From CAYTRP01 sp964625145 (GTDB taxonomy: Bacteria > Sumerlaeota > Sumerlaeia > SLMS01 > JAHLLQ01): a stretch of DNA of 39,468 bases. Positions 7,148 through 15,136 of the stretch are shown here, piece by piece; position 1 is the first letter of the stretch; every line of letters begins with the position of its first letter. The translations under genes were made by a program, and so were the position numbers. The stretch covers positions 1 to 39,468 of the forward strand of contig CAZVAQ010000015.1 in the NCBI GenBank assembly GCA_964625145.1, written 5' to 3'. The notes beneath the pieces were generated by a model, which was not told the DNA's origin, did not search any database, and was given only the letters and a program-made list of their open reading frames with translations.

Positions 7148-9823
7148 GTGCGCCCGGTTCATCGTTTCCCTTCACGATTGGTTCTTTCACTGCTGGCAAT
7201 CGGTGGCGGTGCTATGATTGTCACACCCGCGGCCGGAGAGACTCCCGCGGAGTCCCCTCTGGCGGGCATTCGTGAGCGGGCCAATGCGACCGCTCGCGCA
7301 ACTGATGAACAGGCACGGCAGCGGAATATTCCCTTGGTTGCCCAATCCGCCAGCGGAGAGAGGGCTTGGCTTTCCGGCTTTGTCAATTCGCGCCCCATTT
7401 ATGACGCGCCTCTTTCCAACTCGTCGGCCGTTTCGATCAATGTTCACCGCGCGCAGATGAATTATCCCGCGGCGGCCGCGGAGGATCAGCTCATCTTCGG
7501 CGTCTGGGACGGTGGCAATGTCCGCCTGGATCATCCGGAACTTGTGGGGCGGGTGACGAACTTTGAAGACCCCGAGGACCCGGTCAGCGATCATGCCACC
7601 GCCGTGACAGGATTTGTCGCGGCCTTCGGCGTGGACCCGGCTGTGAAAGGAATCCTGCCCGCGATACCGGTTCATGCCTATGATTTGGAAGACGACCTGG
7701 TGGAGATGACCGATCGTGCCGCGTACGCGCCGGAGTTGCCGGGTGATGCAAACATCGTGGTTTCCAATCACTCCTACGGAGAATACGTCGGTTGGTCCAC
7801 GGCACGGATCGAGATCGAACCGGATGTATTCTGGCAAGGCTGGTTCTGGTTTGGCGATTGGCCGGAACGCGAGGACCGTCGCTTCGGGCAATACACCGAG
7901 CGGGCACGGGATTGGGACGCCCTGTGCCACGCGGCGCCGTACTTCCTGCCGGTGCGCGCATCTGGCAATGACCGCAATGAAGGATTCCTAAACAATGGGA
8001 ACAATTTCCGATACTGGAATCCTGAGACGGAGACTTGGACGCTCAAGTCCTTCAACTCCTCAACGGATCCATTCCCGGACAATTGGAAGGACGGCGGGTA
8101 CGACACCATCGGCACGTTCGCCACGGCAAAGAACATCCTGACGGTGGGAGCCGTGACATTCGCCGTGTCGTCATCAGACCGATTGGCGCAATCCGCGAGC
8201 ATGACGAGTTTCGGGAGTTGGGGGCCCAGTGACGACGGGCGCATCAAGCCGGACCTGGTCGCGGTGGGGGCATTGGTCATGACGCTTTGGGGGAATCCGT
8301 CATCGCTCTATGCCTCGGGGAGCGGCACCAGCTTCTCGTCTCCTTCCGCCGCTGGCGCCGCCCTCATGCTTCAAGCGATGCATCGCCAGGCAACGGACGT
8401 GGTGATGTATTCAAGCACCGTGAAGGCCCTGCTGATTCACACCGCGTCCGACATCGGAAATCCCGGTCCCGACTACCAAAACGGTTGGGGACTTGTCGAC
8501 GCAGCCACCGCCGCGGATGTCCTGGATCTGCACCTGCAAGACCCGGACGCCGGTGTCGTCCAGGTTGAGGCGATCACAGACGGGCAGACATACACGCACA
8601 CCTTTCATTGGGACGGTCACTCTCCGATTCGCGCAACGGTGTGCTGGACAGATCCGCCGGGAGAGATCAAGACCGGCTTGAACGATCCCACGCCAGTGCT
8701 CGTGAACGACCTGGACCTTCGTGTCGTGGGCCCCGATGGCGAGACCATCCACCTCCCCTTCTTCCTTGATGGGCAGAACCCAACACTGGACGCAACTGTG
8801 GGCGACAACATCGTCGACAATGTCGAACAGGTCCTGATCGAATCACCAGATGTGGGAGAATACACGCTCCTTGTCACCCACAAAGGCGCGCTCGACGGCG
8901 GCGAGCAGCGGTTCTCGCTGGTGCTAACGGGTCAGGAACTCCCCGGCTTGAACATCATGCCGACCACTCCCCAGCGCGCTCTCCATATAATGGAGGGGGA
9001 ACCGCCAACGTTCGGGTGGTCATTGCGCAATGCCTCCTCCGAAGCCCTGAACTGGCAGGTGGAGGACGCACCCGAGTGGCTCACGTTCGGCATCTCCTCG
9101 GGAACAATCCCTCCGGGTGAGATCATAGAAGTCACGGCGACCCTGAATCCTGAATCCCCCGGGTTCTCCCCCGCCGTGCATGAGGCGCGCTTCCAATTCC
9201 GCGATCTGGATTCCGGGCAGGTGCGAAAGACAGATGCTGTCGTGGATGCCTGGAGGGCCATTGCACCCAACTTCGAAGAAGACTTCGAGTCCGGCGTCCT
9301 GTCCGACGCGTGGCGAATGACGGGAGTCGGTCAACCCCGCGCCACGGTTCGTGATACCCAAGGGCCCATCGACTCCTGGCATCTGGTGTTGGATGACTAC
9401 ATGCAAGCGGCGGCTTGGACTCGCACGGAGTTGACCAGCCTGCTCGCTGTCGGCGGTTGGGCGAATTTGGAAGTCTCCTTCGATGGCAAGGCCTTCAGCA
9501 CCTCTGCCGGTTCGCCCTCCTCAAACCCCTATTTGGGGGGCTCGTGGACGAGCGGGGTGGCGCTGAGCGCCGATGGGCAACTGTGGCACGAGGTGTTTCC
9601 CCTGCGGGCCGGGAACATCAGCCTGACCTACGCCCACCGGGAATTCGATCTGGAGGAGGCGATCGAGGCAGCGGGACTGCAGGGTCATGAGCACCTCTTC
9701 TTCCGTTTCACGACCACGGTGCGCAACCCGGCGAGTGCCTCGAGCGACCCCAATGGTCTGGCATTCGATAATATCACTATCACCGGTGTACCCATCGCAC
9801 CGGATCTATGGAGTATCTACTAA
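7148..9823 (+). CDS. Secreted subtilisin-family (S8) serine protease, paralog 1
   Basis: Predicted secreted endopeptidase, 891 residues. Start GTG 7148 with AGGAG at 7138-7142. Sec signal peptide about 1-30 (Arg-rich start, LVLSLLAIGGGAMIV core, cleavage after AAG). Then a pro-region-like stretch containing SGFVNSRPIYDAP, and the S8 domain: Asp121 (FGVWDGGN), His149 (SDHATAVTG, a variant of the usual GHGTHVAG), oxyanion Asn274 (ASGNDRNEG) and Ser395 (SGSGTSFSSPSAAG). The catalytic set is complete, so it should be active. After it comes a beta-barrel with CWTDPPGE and VNDLDLRVVGPDG (about 495-590, as in KP-43-type subtilases), a BACON/Ig-like sandwich (about 615-680), and a C-terminal jelly-roll starting EDFESGVLSDAW. 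It follows the oxoprolinase A gene after 12 bases. By eye, well over half its residues match paralog 2 across the protease domain, so the pair is a tandem duplication. Confidence 0.93.
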   Translation: MRPVHRFPSRLVLSLLAIGGGAMIVTPAAGETPAESPLAGIRERANATARATDEQARQRNIPLVAQSASGERAWLSGFVNSRPIYDAPLSNSSAVSINVHRAQMNYPAAAAEDQLIFGVWDGGNVRLDHPELVGRVTNFEDPEDPVSDHATAVTGFVAAFGVDPAVKGILPAIPVHAYDLEDDLVEMTDRAAYAPELPGDANIVVSNHSYGEYVGWSTARIEIEPDVFWQGWFWFGDWPEREDRRFGQYTERARDWDALCHAAPYFLPVRASGNDRNEGFLNNGNNFRYWNPETETWTLKSFNSSTDPFPDNWKDGGYDTIGTFATAKNILTVGAVTFAVSSSDRLAQSASMTSFGSWGPSDDGRIKPDLVAVGALVMTLWGNPSSLYASGSGTSFSSPSAAGAALMLQAMHRQATDVVMYSSTVKALLIHTASDIGNPGPDYQNGWGLVDAATAADVLDLHLQDPDAGVVQVEAITDGQTYTHTFHWDGHSPIRATVCWTDPPGEIKTGLNDPTPVLVNDLDLRVVGPDGETIHLPFFLDGQNPTLDATVGDNIVDNVEQVLIESPDVGEYTLLVTHKGALDGGEQRFSLVLTGQELPGLNIMPTTPQRALHIMEGEPPTFGWSLRNASSEALNWQVEDAPEWLTFGISSGTIPPGEIIEVTATLNPESPGFSPAVHEARFQFRDLDSGQVRKTDAVVDAWRAIAPNFEEDFESGVLSDAWRMTGVGQPRATVRDTQGPIDSWHLVLDDYMQAAAWTRTELTSLLAVGGWANLEVSFDGKAFSTSAGSPSSNPYLGGSWTSGVALSADGQLWHEVFPLRAGNISLTYAHREFDLEEAIEAAGLQGHEHLFFRFTTTVRNPASASSDPNGLAFDNITITGVPIAPDLWSIY

Positions 9824-10329
9824 ACAGTATTGGCGGTCAGTAAACAAGGTTACTTAAGGCAAGCCTGAGGTGCCCGCCCACCCTCGCCGTTCGGATTCCC
9901 CTCCAGATCGCGTTCCGAAGTGAGACAGCGGAACCCACTTCCGTGGGCCACAATGGATGACCGCGCCCCAAACTGTCTCCGAATCGAGCCACGACTGCCG
10001 ACTTGGAGGGCGAAGTCCCGGAACGCGATGCCAAATAATGGCTTCGTCGGAGATTTTTATCCCGGCGAGTCTCCATTCGGGACGAATCCCCGGAGGAAAT
10101 TGCCCATTTTTCTGCGCCAACGGAAATTGGAGGGCTTTTGACCCACCTGTCAGCCCATTCTTGGCATAGCGTAGATCACTCATAACACAATACTTACGAC
10201 GCCCTTGATTGGAAAACCAGCCTCGATTTGGTGAGGCCCACGGCATGGATCTCAACCGTGGCGCGCTAGTTGCCCCTATAGTCGGCACTTGTCCACAGGG
10301 CAAAACAACTAACAAACCGTGAGGATACC
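9824..10329 (+). promoter_or_regulatory. 506-base intergenic region with nested inverted repeats; leader of protease 2
   Basis: No convincing gene lies between the two protease genes. It holds nested inverted repeats that would fold as a branched RNA: 9907-9917 pairs with 10019-10029 (11 perfect bases, arm ATCGCGTTCCG); inside it 9922-9928 pairs with 9973-9979 (GAGACAG/CTGTCTC); inside that is a hairpin 9934-9938/9943-9947 (CCCAC/GTGGG); and beside it 10000-10004/10013-10017 (GACTT/AAGTC). A further small hairpin, ATTCG-GGA-CGAAT, follows near 10074-10086. I do not recognise a known riboswitch core (no SAM, TPP, cobalamin or cyclic-di-GMP consensus). A weak promoter-like TTGACC lies near 10138. 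It ends with a good ribosome site, GAGGA at 10320-10324, for protease 2. One 11-base repeat could arise by chance; the nesting is what makes it notable. Confidence 0.35.
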
Positions 10330-13300
10330 ATGAAAAAGAGCGTGGCCCAATCATGCCTACTTGTACTTACCAGCTCCGCAATCGCACTGTCGATTGCCAC
10401 AAACTCTCCTGCAGCTCAACCCACTGAACTGCCCGGCGACAACGCTTCACGCCGAGCCCTGCAAGTCCGCGAGATCAACCGTGCCAACGCCCGCGACGAG
10501 TATGCCCGTCAGCGTGGCATTCCTCTTCACGCCAAGTCCATTCGCGACGAACGCATCTCGCTTTCCGGTTTTGTGAATGGCCGCCCCATCTATGACGCCC
10601 CCGTTTCTGCGGTCAACGGCGTCTCCCTGAATGTGGAGCGTGTCCACCAGGAATTCCCCGAGTCCTCCTTCTCCAAACAGTTCTACGTGGGTGTGTGGGA
10701 CGAGGCCGGTGCCAAGACCAACCATCCGGAGCTGATCGGCCGAGTGGGCAACCCGGACAACATCTGGGGCTTGGTTGCCAACCACACGACGGCCGTTGCA
10801 GGCATTATTGCTTCTTCCGGCGTTGATCCTGCCGCTCGCGGCATGGTTCCAGGCGCCATCATCCACGCCTACAACATGACCGACGACTTGATCGAGATGA
10901 CCTCGCGCGCCGTCGAGCTTCCCCTGAGCCCGACCAACCCCCACAACATCCTGGTCTCGAACCATTCCTACGGTGAATACGTCGGGTGGGCGCAGGCGAA
11001 CCTTCAGGTTTCTCCCGGCGTTAGCTGGAGCGGCTGGTATTGGTTCGGCGAAGCCGACGAGCGCGAAGACCGCCGCTTTGGACAGTACACCCAGCGCGCC
11101 AGCGATTGGGACACGCTTGTTTACTCCGCCCCGTACTATCTCCCTGTTCGCGCCGCTGGCAACGACCGCACCGAAGGCTCGCTGAGCAAGGGCACCAAGT
11201 TCCGCTACTGGGATCCCATCGCGAGCGCCTGGACCCTGAAGACTTACGACGCGACCATCGATCCATTGCCGGACAACCAGAAGTCCGGTGGTTTTGACAC
11301 GATCGGCACCTTTGCCACCGCCAAGAACATCCTGACTGTTGGCTCAGTCACCCCCGCCGTCGCCAATGGCAAGCGCCTTGCCGATTCCGCCCGCATGAGC
11401 GGCTTCAGCAGCTGGGGCCCGACCGATGACGGGCGCGTCAAGCCCGACCTCGTGGCCGTCGGCGATACGATCATGATCCTCACCGGCTCCTCGAACGTTT
11501 ACGCCTCCGGCAGTGGCACCAGCTACTCCGCTCCCGCCGTCACTGGCGCGGCGATGCTCCTGCAGCAGATCCACACGCTGGCGGCCGGCGATCCCATGCT
11601 GGCCAGCACAGTCAAGGCGCTGTTGATCCACACGGCCTCCGACATGGGCGCGAAGGGCCCGGACTACAAGTTCGGCTGGGGACTGGTTGATTCTCTCACC
11701 GCCGCCGACCTCCTTCGCGATCATCTGGCAGGAAGCCAGGACGGCTCGATCCAGACCCCGAGCCTCTCCAACGGCGGGAAGCATGAGTTCAGCTTCAAGT
11801 GGGACGGCGCCTCGCCCATCCGCGCCACCATCGCGTGGACGGATCCGGCCGGCACCCCGAAGACGGGCCTGAACGACCGCACCCCCGTGATTGTCAATGA
11901 CCTGGACCTGCGCATCATTGGCCCGGACGGCACGGTTCATCTGCCGTTCGCCCTCGATCCCGCCAATCCCGCAGCCCTGGCTGTGACCGCGGACAACGTG
12001 GTCGACAATGTGGAGCAAGTCCTCATCGAGTCGCCCATTGCCGGAGAATACAAGCTCGTTGTCTCGCACAAGGGCAGCCTGAAGACCCCTGGCGTGAATG
12101 GCAACAAGACGTCCCAGCAGTTCTCGCTCATCGTCACGGGCCAGGCCCAGCCGACGCTCACCGTCGTCGCGAACAACGCTGAAGTCCGGCACGTCATCGG
12201 CAGCCAAAGCGCCTCCTACTCATGGACCATCAAGAACGAGTCGAGCTCGACGTTGAGCTGGTCGCTGAAGGATGCCCCCGAATGGTTGAGCTTCGCACAA
12301 CGCTCGGGAACATTGCCAGCCCAGGAAAGCATTGAAGTTATCGCAACCGTCAATCCCGCGATCCCCGGGTTCGGACCTGGATACCGCACGGGCGAGGTTG
12401 TGTTCAGCAACTCTGCCAGCGCCATCGACGAGATCAGCCGCGTCGCCCTGGATGCATGGCGGCCTGTCACCCCTGACTTCGTCGAAGACTTCGAAGGTGG
12501 GGAACTGACCGATGAGTGGCGCGTCACTGGCATTGGCCAGCCCCGCGTGTCCGTCACCAGCACTCTTGGCCCCATCGGTGGCAAGCACCTGTTGATGGAT
12601 GATTACTTCACTGGCGGCGCGCAGTCGCGCATCGAGGTGACCACACTCCTCAACCGCAAGAACTGGGAAGACCTCGTCCTTAGCTACGATGTGAAGACCC
12701 TCCACGACGTCACGGTTTCCGCCCATGCGAACCCCTACATCGGCGGCGCGGACACGACCGGTATCGCCGTCAGCGCCGACGGCATCCTGTGGCACGAGAT
12801 CAAGTCACTGAAGGGCTCTAACGTCGCCCGGACCTACGCGACTCAGACGATCGACCTGGACGACAAGCTTGCGCAGATCGGCCTGGATGGCGAAGATACC
12901 ATCTACCTGCGCTTCGCTGCCTACCTGCGCAATGAAGCGACTGCCCCGACGAACATGTCCGGCGTGGCTTTCGACAACATCGCCATCACGGGTGCCTATA
13001 CTGCCCCCGAACCGACCGAACCCGAGCCGACCGATCCCGAGCCTACTGACCCCGAGCCGACAGATCCTGGCCCGACAGATCCTGAGCCCACCAACCCGGA
13101 ACCGTCGGATCCTGAGCCGACTGACCCCGAACCTACCAACCCCGAGCCTACCGACCCCGAACCTACCGAACCCGAACCGACCAACCCTGAGCCGACTGAA
13201 CCTGAACCGACGGACCCAGAGCCTACCGACCCAGGTACGACCAATCCTGAACCGACCGACCCAGCACCGACCGGACCCGGCAATGGCAATGGCAAAGGCA

Positions 13301-13464
13301 ACGGCAACGGCAACGACAAAGGCAAAGGCAAAGGCAACGACAAGGGCGACAAGACGACCGACGGAACCAACGAGACGGACCAGACAGCTCCTGGCAACGG
13401 CAACGGAAACAACGGCAACGGCAACAATGGCAACAACGGTAACGGCAAAGGCAATAACAAGTAA
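10330..13464 (+). CDS. Secreted subtilisin-family (S8) serine protease, paralog 2, with repeat tail
   Basis: Predicted secreted endopeptidase, 1044 residues. ATG 10330 follows GAGGA by 5 bases. Signal peptide about 1-29 (MKKS start, cleavage after SPAA). Catalytic residues: Asp124 (VGVWDEAG), His152 (ANHTTAVAG), Asn278 (AAGNDRTEG), Ser398 (SGSGTSYSAPAVTG). Same domain order as paralog 1: S8 domain, VNDLDLRIIGPDG barrel, BACON/Ig-like sandwich (AEVRHVIGSQ to VIATVNP), and a jelly-roll from EDFEGGELTDEW. Unlike paralog 1 it continues past the jelly-roll with about 90 residues of (P-[ET]-[PT]-[DNE]) repeat (from residue ~892) and about 60 residues rich in Gly, Asn and Lys (from ~984). No sortase, PEP-CTERM or transmembrane anchor follows, so the tail may bind a surface polymer or act as a spacer. 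hyuB starts 51 bases downstream with no terminator between. Confidence 0.94.
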   Translation: MKKSVAQSCLLVLTSSAIALSIATNSPAAQPTELPGDNASRRALQVREINRANARDEYARQRGIPLHAKSIRDERISLSGFVNGRPIYDAPVSAVNGVSLNVERVHQEFPESSFSKQFYVGVWDEAGAKTNHPELIGRVGNPDNIWGLVANHTTAVAGIIASSGVDPAARGMVPGAIIHAYNMTDDLIEMTSRAVELPLSPTNPHNILVSNHSYGEYVGWAQANLQVSPGVSWSGWYWFGEADEREDRRFGQYTQRASDWDTLVYSAPYYLPVRAAGNDRTEGSLSKGTKFRYWDPIASAWTLKTYDATIDPLPDNQKSGGFDTIGTFATAKNILTVGSVTPAVANGKRLADSARMSGFSSWGPTDDGRVKPDLVAVGDTIMILTGSSNVYASGSGTSYSAPAVTGAAMLLQQIHTLAAGDPMLASTVKALLIHTASDMGAKGPDYKFGWGLVDSLTAADLLRDHLAGSQDGSIQTPSLSNGGKHEFSFKWDGASPIRATIAWTDPAGTPKTGLNDRTPVIVNDLDLRIIGPDGTVHLPFALDPANPAALAVTADNVVDNVEQVLIESPIAGEYKLVVSHKGSLKTPGVNGNKTSQQFSLIVTGQAQPTLTVVANNAEVRHVIGSQSASYSWTIKNESSSTLSWSLKDAPEWLSFAQRSGTLPAQESIEVIATVNPAIPGFGPGYRTGEVVFSNSASAIDEISRVALDAWRPVTPDFVEDFEGGELTDEWRVTGIGQPRVSVTSTLGPIGGKHLLMDDYFTGGAQSRIEVTTLLNRKNWEDLVLSYDVKTLHDVTVSAHANPYIGGADTTGIAVSADGILWHEIKSLKGSNVARTYATQTIDLDDKLAQIGLDGEDTIYLRFAAYLRNEATAPTNMSGVAFDNIAITGAYTAPEPTEPEPTDPEPTDPEPTDPGPTDPEPTNPEPSDPEPTDPEPTNPEPTDPEPTEPEPTNPEPTEPEPTDPEPTDPGTTNPEPTDPAPTGPGNGNGKGNGNGNDKGKGKGNDKGDKTTDGTNETDQTAPGNGNGNNGNGNNGNNGNGKGNNK
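13003..13278 (+). repeat. In-frame Pro-Glu-Pro-Thr/Asp repeat (12-base period)
   Basis: About 276 bases inside protease 2 encode an unbroken run of four-residue units of the type PEPT, DPEP and NPEP. The period is 12 bases, but synonymous positions vary freely (ccg/cct/ccc, gag/gaa), so the protein sequence is kept while the DNA has drifted. That argues for selection on the peptide rather than a recent DNA expansion. Such acidic Pro-rich stretches act as stiff, extended, often glycosylated linkers. Confidence 0.9.
13279..13461 (+). repeat. Gly/Asn/Lys-rich low-complexity tail
   Basis: The last 60 or so codons of protease 2 encode GNGNGKGNGNGNDKGKGKG-like sequence, an acidic/Thr interlude (DKTTDGTNETDQTAPG), then GNGN repeats ending in Lys. 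The DNA is built from ggcaac and ggcaaa hexamers. The net positive charge contrasts with the acidic repeat just before it. Function unknown; binding to an anionic surface polymer is a guess. Confidence 0.85.
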
Positions 13465-13515
13465 TCCAACCCAAGTGAAATGACCAAGGCAGTCACTACC
13501 GCAACGAGGTTTGAA

Positions 13516-15075
13516 ATGAATGTCTCCGCCGCTGAAATGGAACTCTTCACCAATCGTTTCACGTCCATCGTGCTTGAAATGGGCGAGATGCTGAGGAGAA
13601 CCGCTGCGTCGACCAACATCAAGGAGCGTCTGGACTTCTCGTGCGGCCTCCTGGACTCCCAAGGTCAACTCATCGTCAACGCGCCTCACGTCCCAGTGCA
13701 CCTCGGTGCACTGGGGCTTTGCGTGCAATCTCTCATCAGCACAATCGCCATGGAACCCGGTGACACGATCGTCACGAATCATCCGGCCCATGGCGGTTCT
13801 CATCTGCCGGACGTGACCCTGGTCACGCCCGTGTACCAAACTCCCGACGGCGGCCAGCTGCTTGGCTATGTTGCAAGCCGCGCCCATCATGCTGAAATCG
13901 GTGGAACCTGGCCGGGCTCCATGCCTCCCGATGCCACAACCCTCGCAGAGGAAGGCGTCATCATCGCGCCGACGCACCTGGTGCGTCTGGGCATTGGGCA
14001 GTGGAAATCGGTCGAGCGAATCCTTCGCTCGGCACCATTCCCGTCACGCGCCGTGGAGGACAACCTGGGCGACATGCGCGCAGCTCTCGCGGCGAACATG
14101 CGCGGTGCCGCGCTCCTGCGGGCGTTGGCACGCGTGCATGGACCTGCCTCTGTCACCAACCGCATGCAGCAATTGGTGGAGCTGGCAGACCAACTGACGC
14201 GCGAGGCCCTGGCGGCCCTCGATGGCGCGGAGTTGGTGGGCGAGGAACTTCTCGATGATGGCACTCCCCTTCGGGCCACCATCACCGTCACCGGCGATGA
14301 AGCCACGGTTGACTTCAACGGAACCGGGAACGTGCATCCTGGGAACCTGAATGCCACGCCGGCGATCGTGCGGGCGGTGGTCATGTATGTGATGCGCCTG
14401 TTGGTGGACAAGCCGCTGCCCCTGAACGAGGGGTTGCTTCGTCCGCTGGAGCTGGTGATCCCGCGCGGTTCACTGCTGAACCCCGACTTTGATGCCACGG
14501 AACCGCCGGCGGTCGTTGGCGGAAACACGGAAGTGAGCCAACGGTTGGCAGGGGCCCTCATCAAGTCCTTCAAACTGATGGCTGGCGGCCAGGGCACGAT
14601 GAACAACGTGCTCTTTGGCAACAACGAGTTTGGCAATTACGAGACGGTGTGTGGAGGTGCGGGCGCCACGCCGACGGCTGATGGCGCGAGCGCCGTCCAT
14701 ACCCACATGACCAACACCCGGATCACCGATCCGGAAGTCATCGAGCAGCGCTATCCCGTGCGCATTGAGCGCTTTGAGATCCGCCGTGGCTCCGGCGGCA
14801 ATGGCAGGCATCGCGGAGGGGATGGCGTTGTACGCGAGTATGTCTTCGAGGAGCCGCTGTCAGTGGCTGTGCTAACCCAGAACCGTGCGAAGGGCCCCTA
14901 CGGACTGGAAGGTGGAGGACCCGGCAAACCAGGCCGGCAAACGCTCCACCGCGCGGATGGCAGCATCGAAGAGCTTGGGCCCAACCAAGGCGTTCAAGTC
15001 CAACCGGGCGACAGCCTGGTTCTTGAAACGCCCGGGGGGGGTGGCTGCGGCTCCCCCTCCGGAATCCCCCGATAG
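13516..15075 (+). CDS. Hydantoinase/5-oxoprolinase subunit B (HyuB family)
   Basis: Partner subunit of the ATP-dependent oxoprolinase/hydantoinase, about 519 residues. I chose ATG 13516 because GAGG sits 8 bases upstream; the frame is open back to ATG 13480 with a poor site. Family signatures: ELFTNRFTSIVLEMGEMLRR near the start, then TNIKERLDFSCGLLDSQG, NAPHVPVHLGALG (about 45-65), GDTIVTNHPAHGGSHLPDVT (about 82-101), ASRAHHAEIGGTWPGSMP, VDFNGTGNVHPGNLN, GGNTEVSQRL, and the C-terminal glycine-rich ETPGGGGCGSP. The histidines and acidic residues of the probable metal site are present. Its N-terminus resembles the point where single-chain 5-oxoprolinases pass from A to B half, so A and B together equal one full enzyme. 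It lies 51 bases after protease 2 and is probably on the same transcript. Confidence 0.92.
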   Translation: MNVSAAEMELFTNRFTSIVLEMGEMLRRTAASTNIKERLDFSCGLLDSQGQLIVNAPHVPVHLGALGLCVQSLISTIAMEPGDTIVTNHPAHGGSHLPDVTLVTPVYQTPDGGQLLGYVASRAHHAEIGGTWPGSMPPDATTLAEEGVIIAPTHLVRLGIGQWKSVERILRSAPFPSRAVEDNLGDMRAALAANMRGAALLRALARVHGPASVTNRMQQLVELADQLTREALAALDGAELVGEELLDDGTPLRATITVTGDEATVDFNGTGNVHPGNLNATPAIVRAVVMYVMRLLVDKPLPLNEGLLRPLELVIPRGSLLNPDFDATEPPAVVGGNTEVSQRLAGALIKSFKLMAGGQGTMNNVLFGNNEFGNYETVCGGAGATPTADGASAVHTHMTNTRITDPEVIEQRYPVRIERFEIRRGSGGNGRHRGGDGVVREYVFEEPLSVAVLTQNRAKGPYGLEGGGPGKPGRQTLHRADGSIEELGPNQGVQVQPGDSLVLETPGGGGCGSPSGIPR

Positions 15076-15082
15076 GCGTAAC

Positions 15083-15125
15083 GCCGGGTCAATTGACCGG
15101 CTCCGCAGGGTCTCCCCTGCGGAGC
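15083..15125. terminator. Two adjacent palindromes between convergent genes; likely bidirectional terminator
   Basis: A near-perfect palindrome (CCGG-GTCAATTGAC-CGG, one extra G) lies at about 15083-15100. It is followed by an 11-base perfect stem, 15100-15110 with 15115-15125 (arm GCTCCGCAGGG), around a TCTC loop. It sits between the hyuB and BY-kinase stops. No T-run follows on either strand, so the position and strength of the hairpin suggest termination or mRNA end protection rather than prove it. Confidence 0.55.
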
Positions 15126-15136
15126 ATCCCCGAAGG

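Noticed and set aside
9920..10141. 73-codon open frame in the leader between the proteases
   Set aside because: No ribosome site, no recognisable composition or motif, and it overlaps the inverted repeats.
13003..13461. Possible CRISPR array or recent tandem DNA repeat
   Set aside because: Period is 12 bases with freely varying third positions and no spacers; it is a protein-level repeat inside an open frame.
7136..13515. Insertion of the protease pair as a mobile element
   Set aside because: No transposase or integrase, and no target duplication or inverted ends noticed at the borders; both proteases have good ribosome sites and no composition break I can see.
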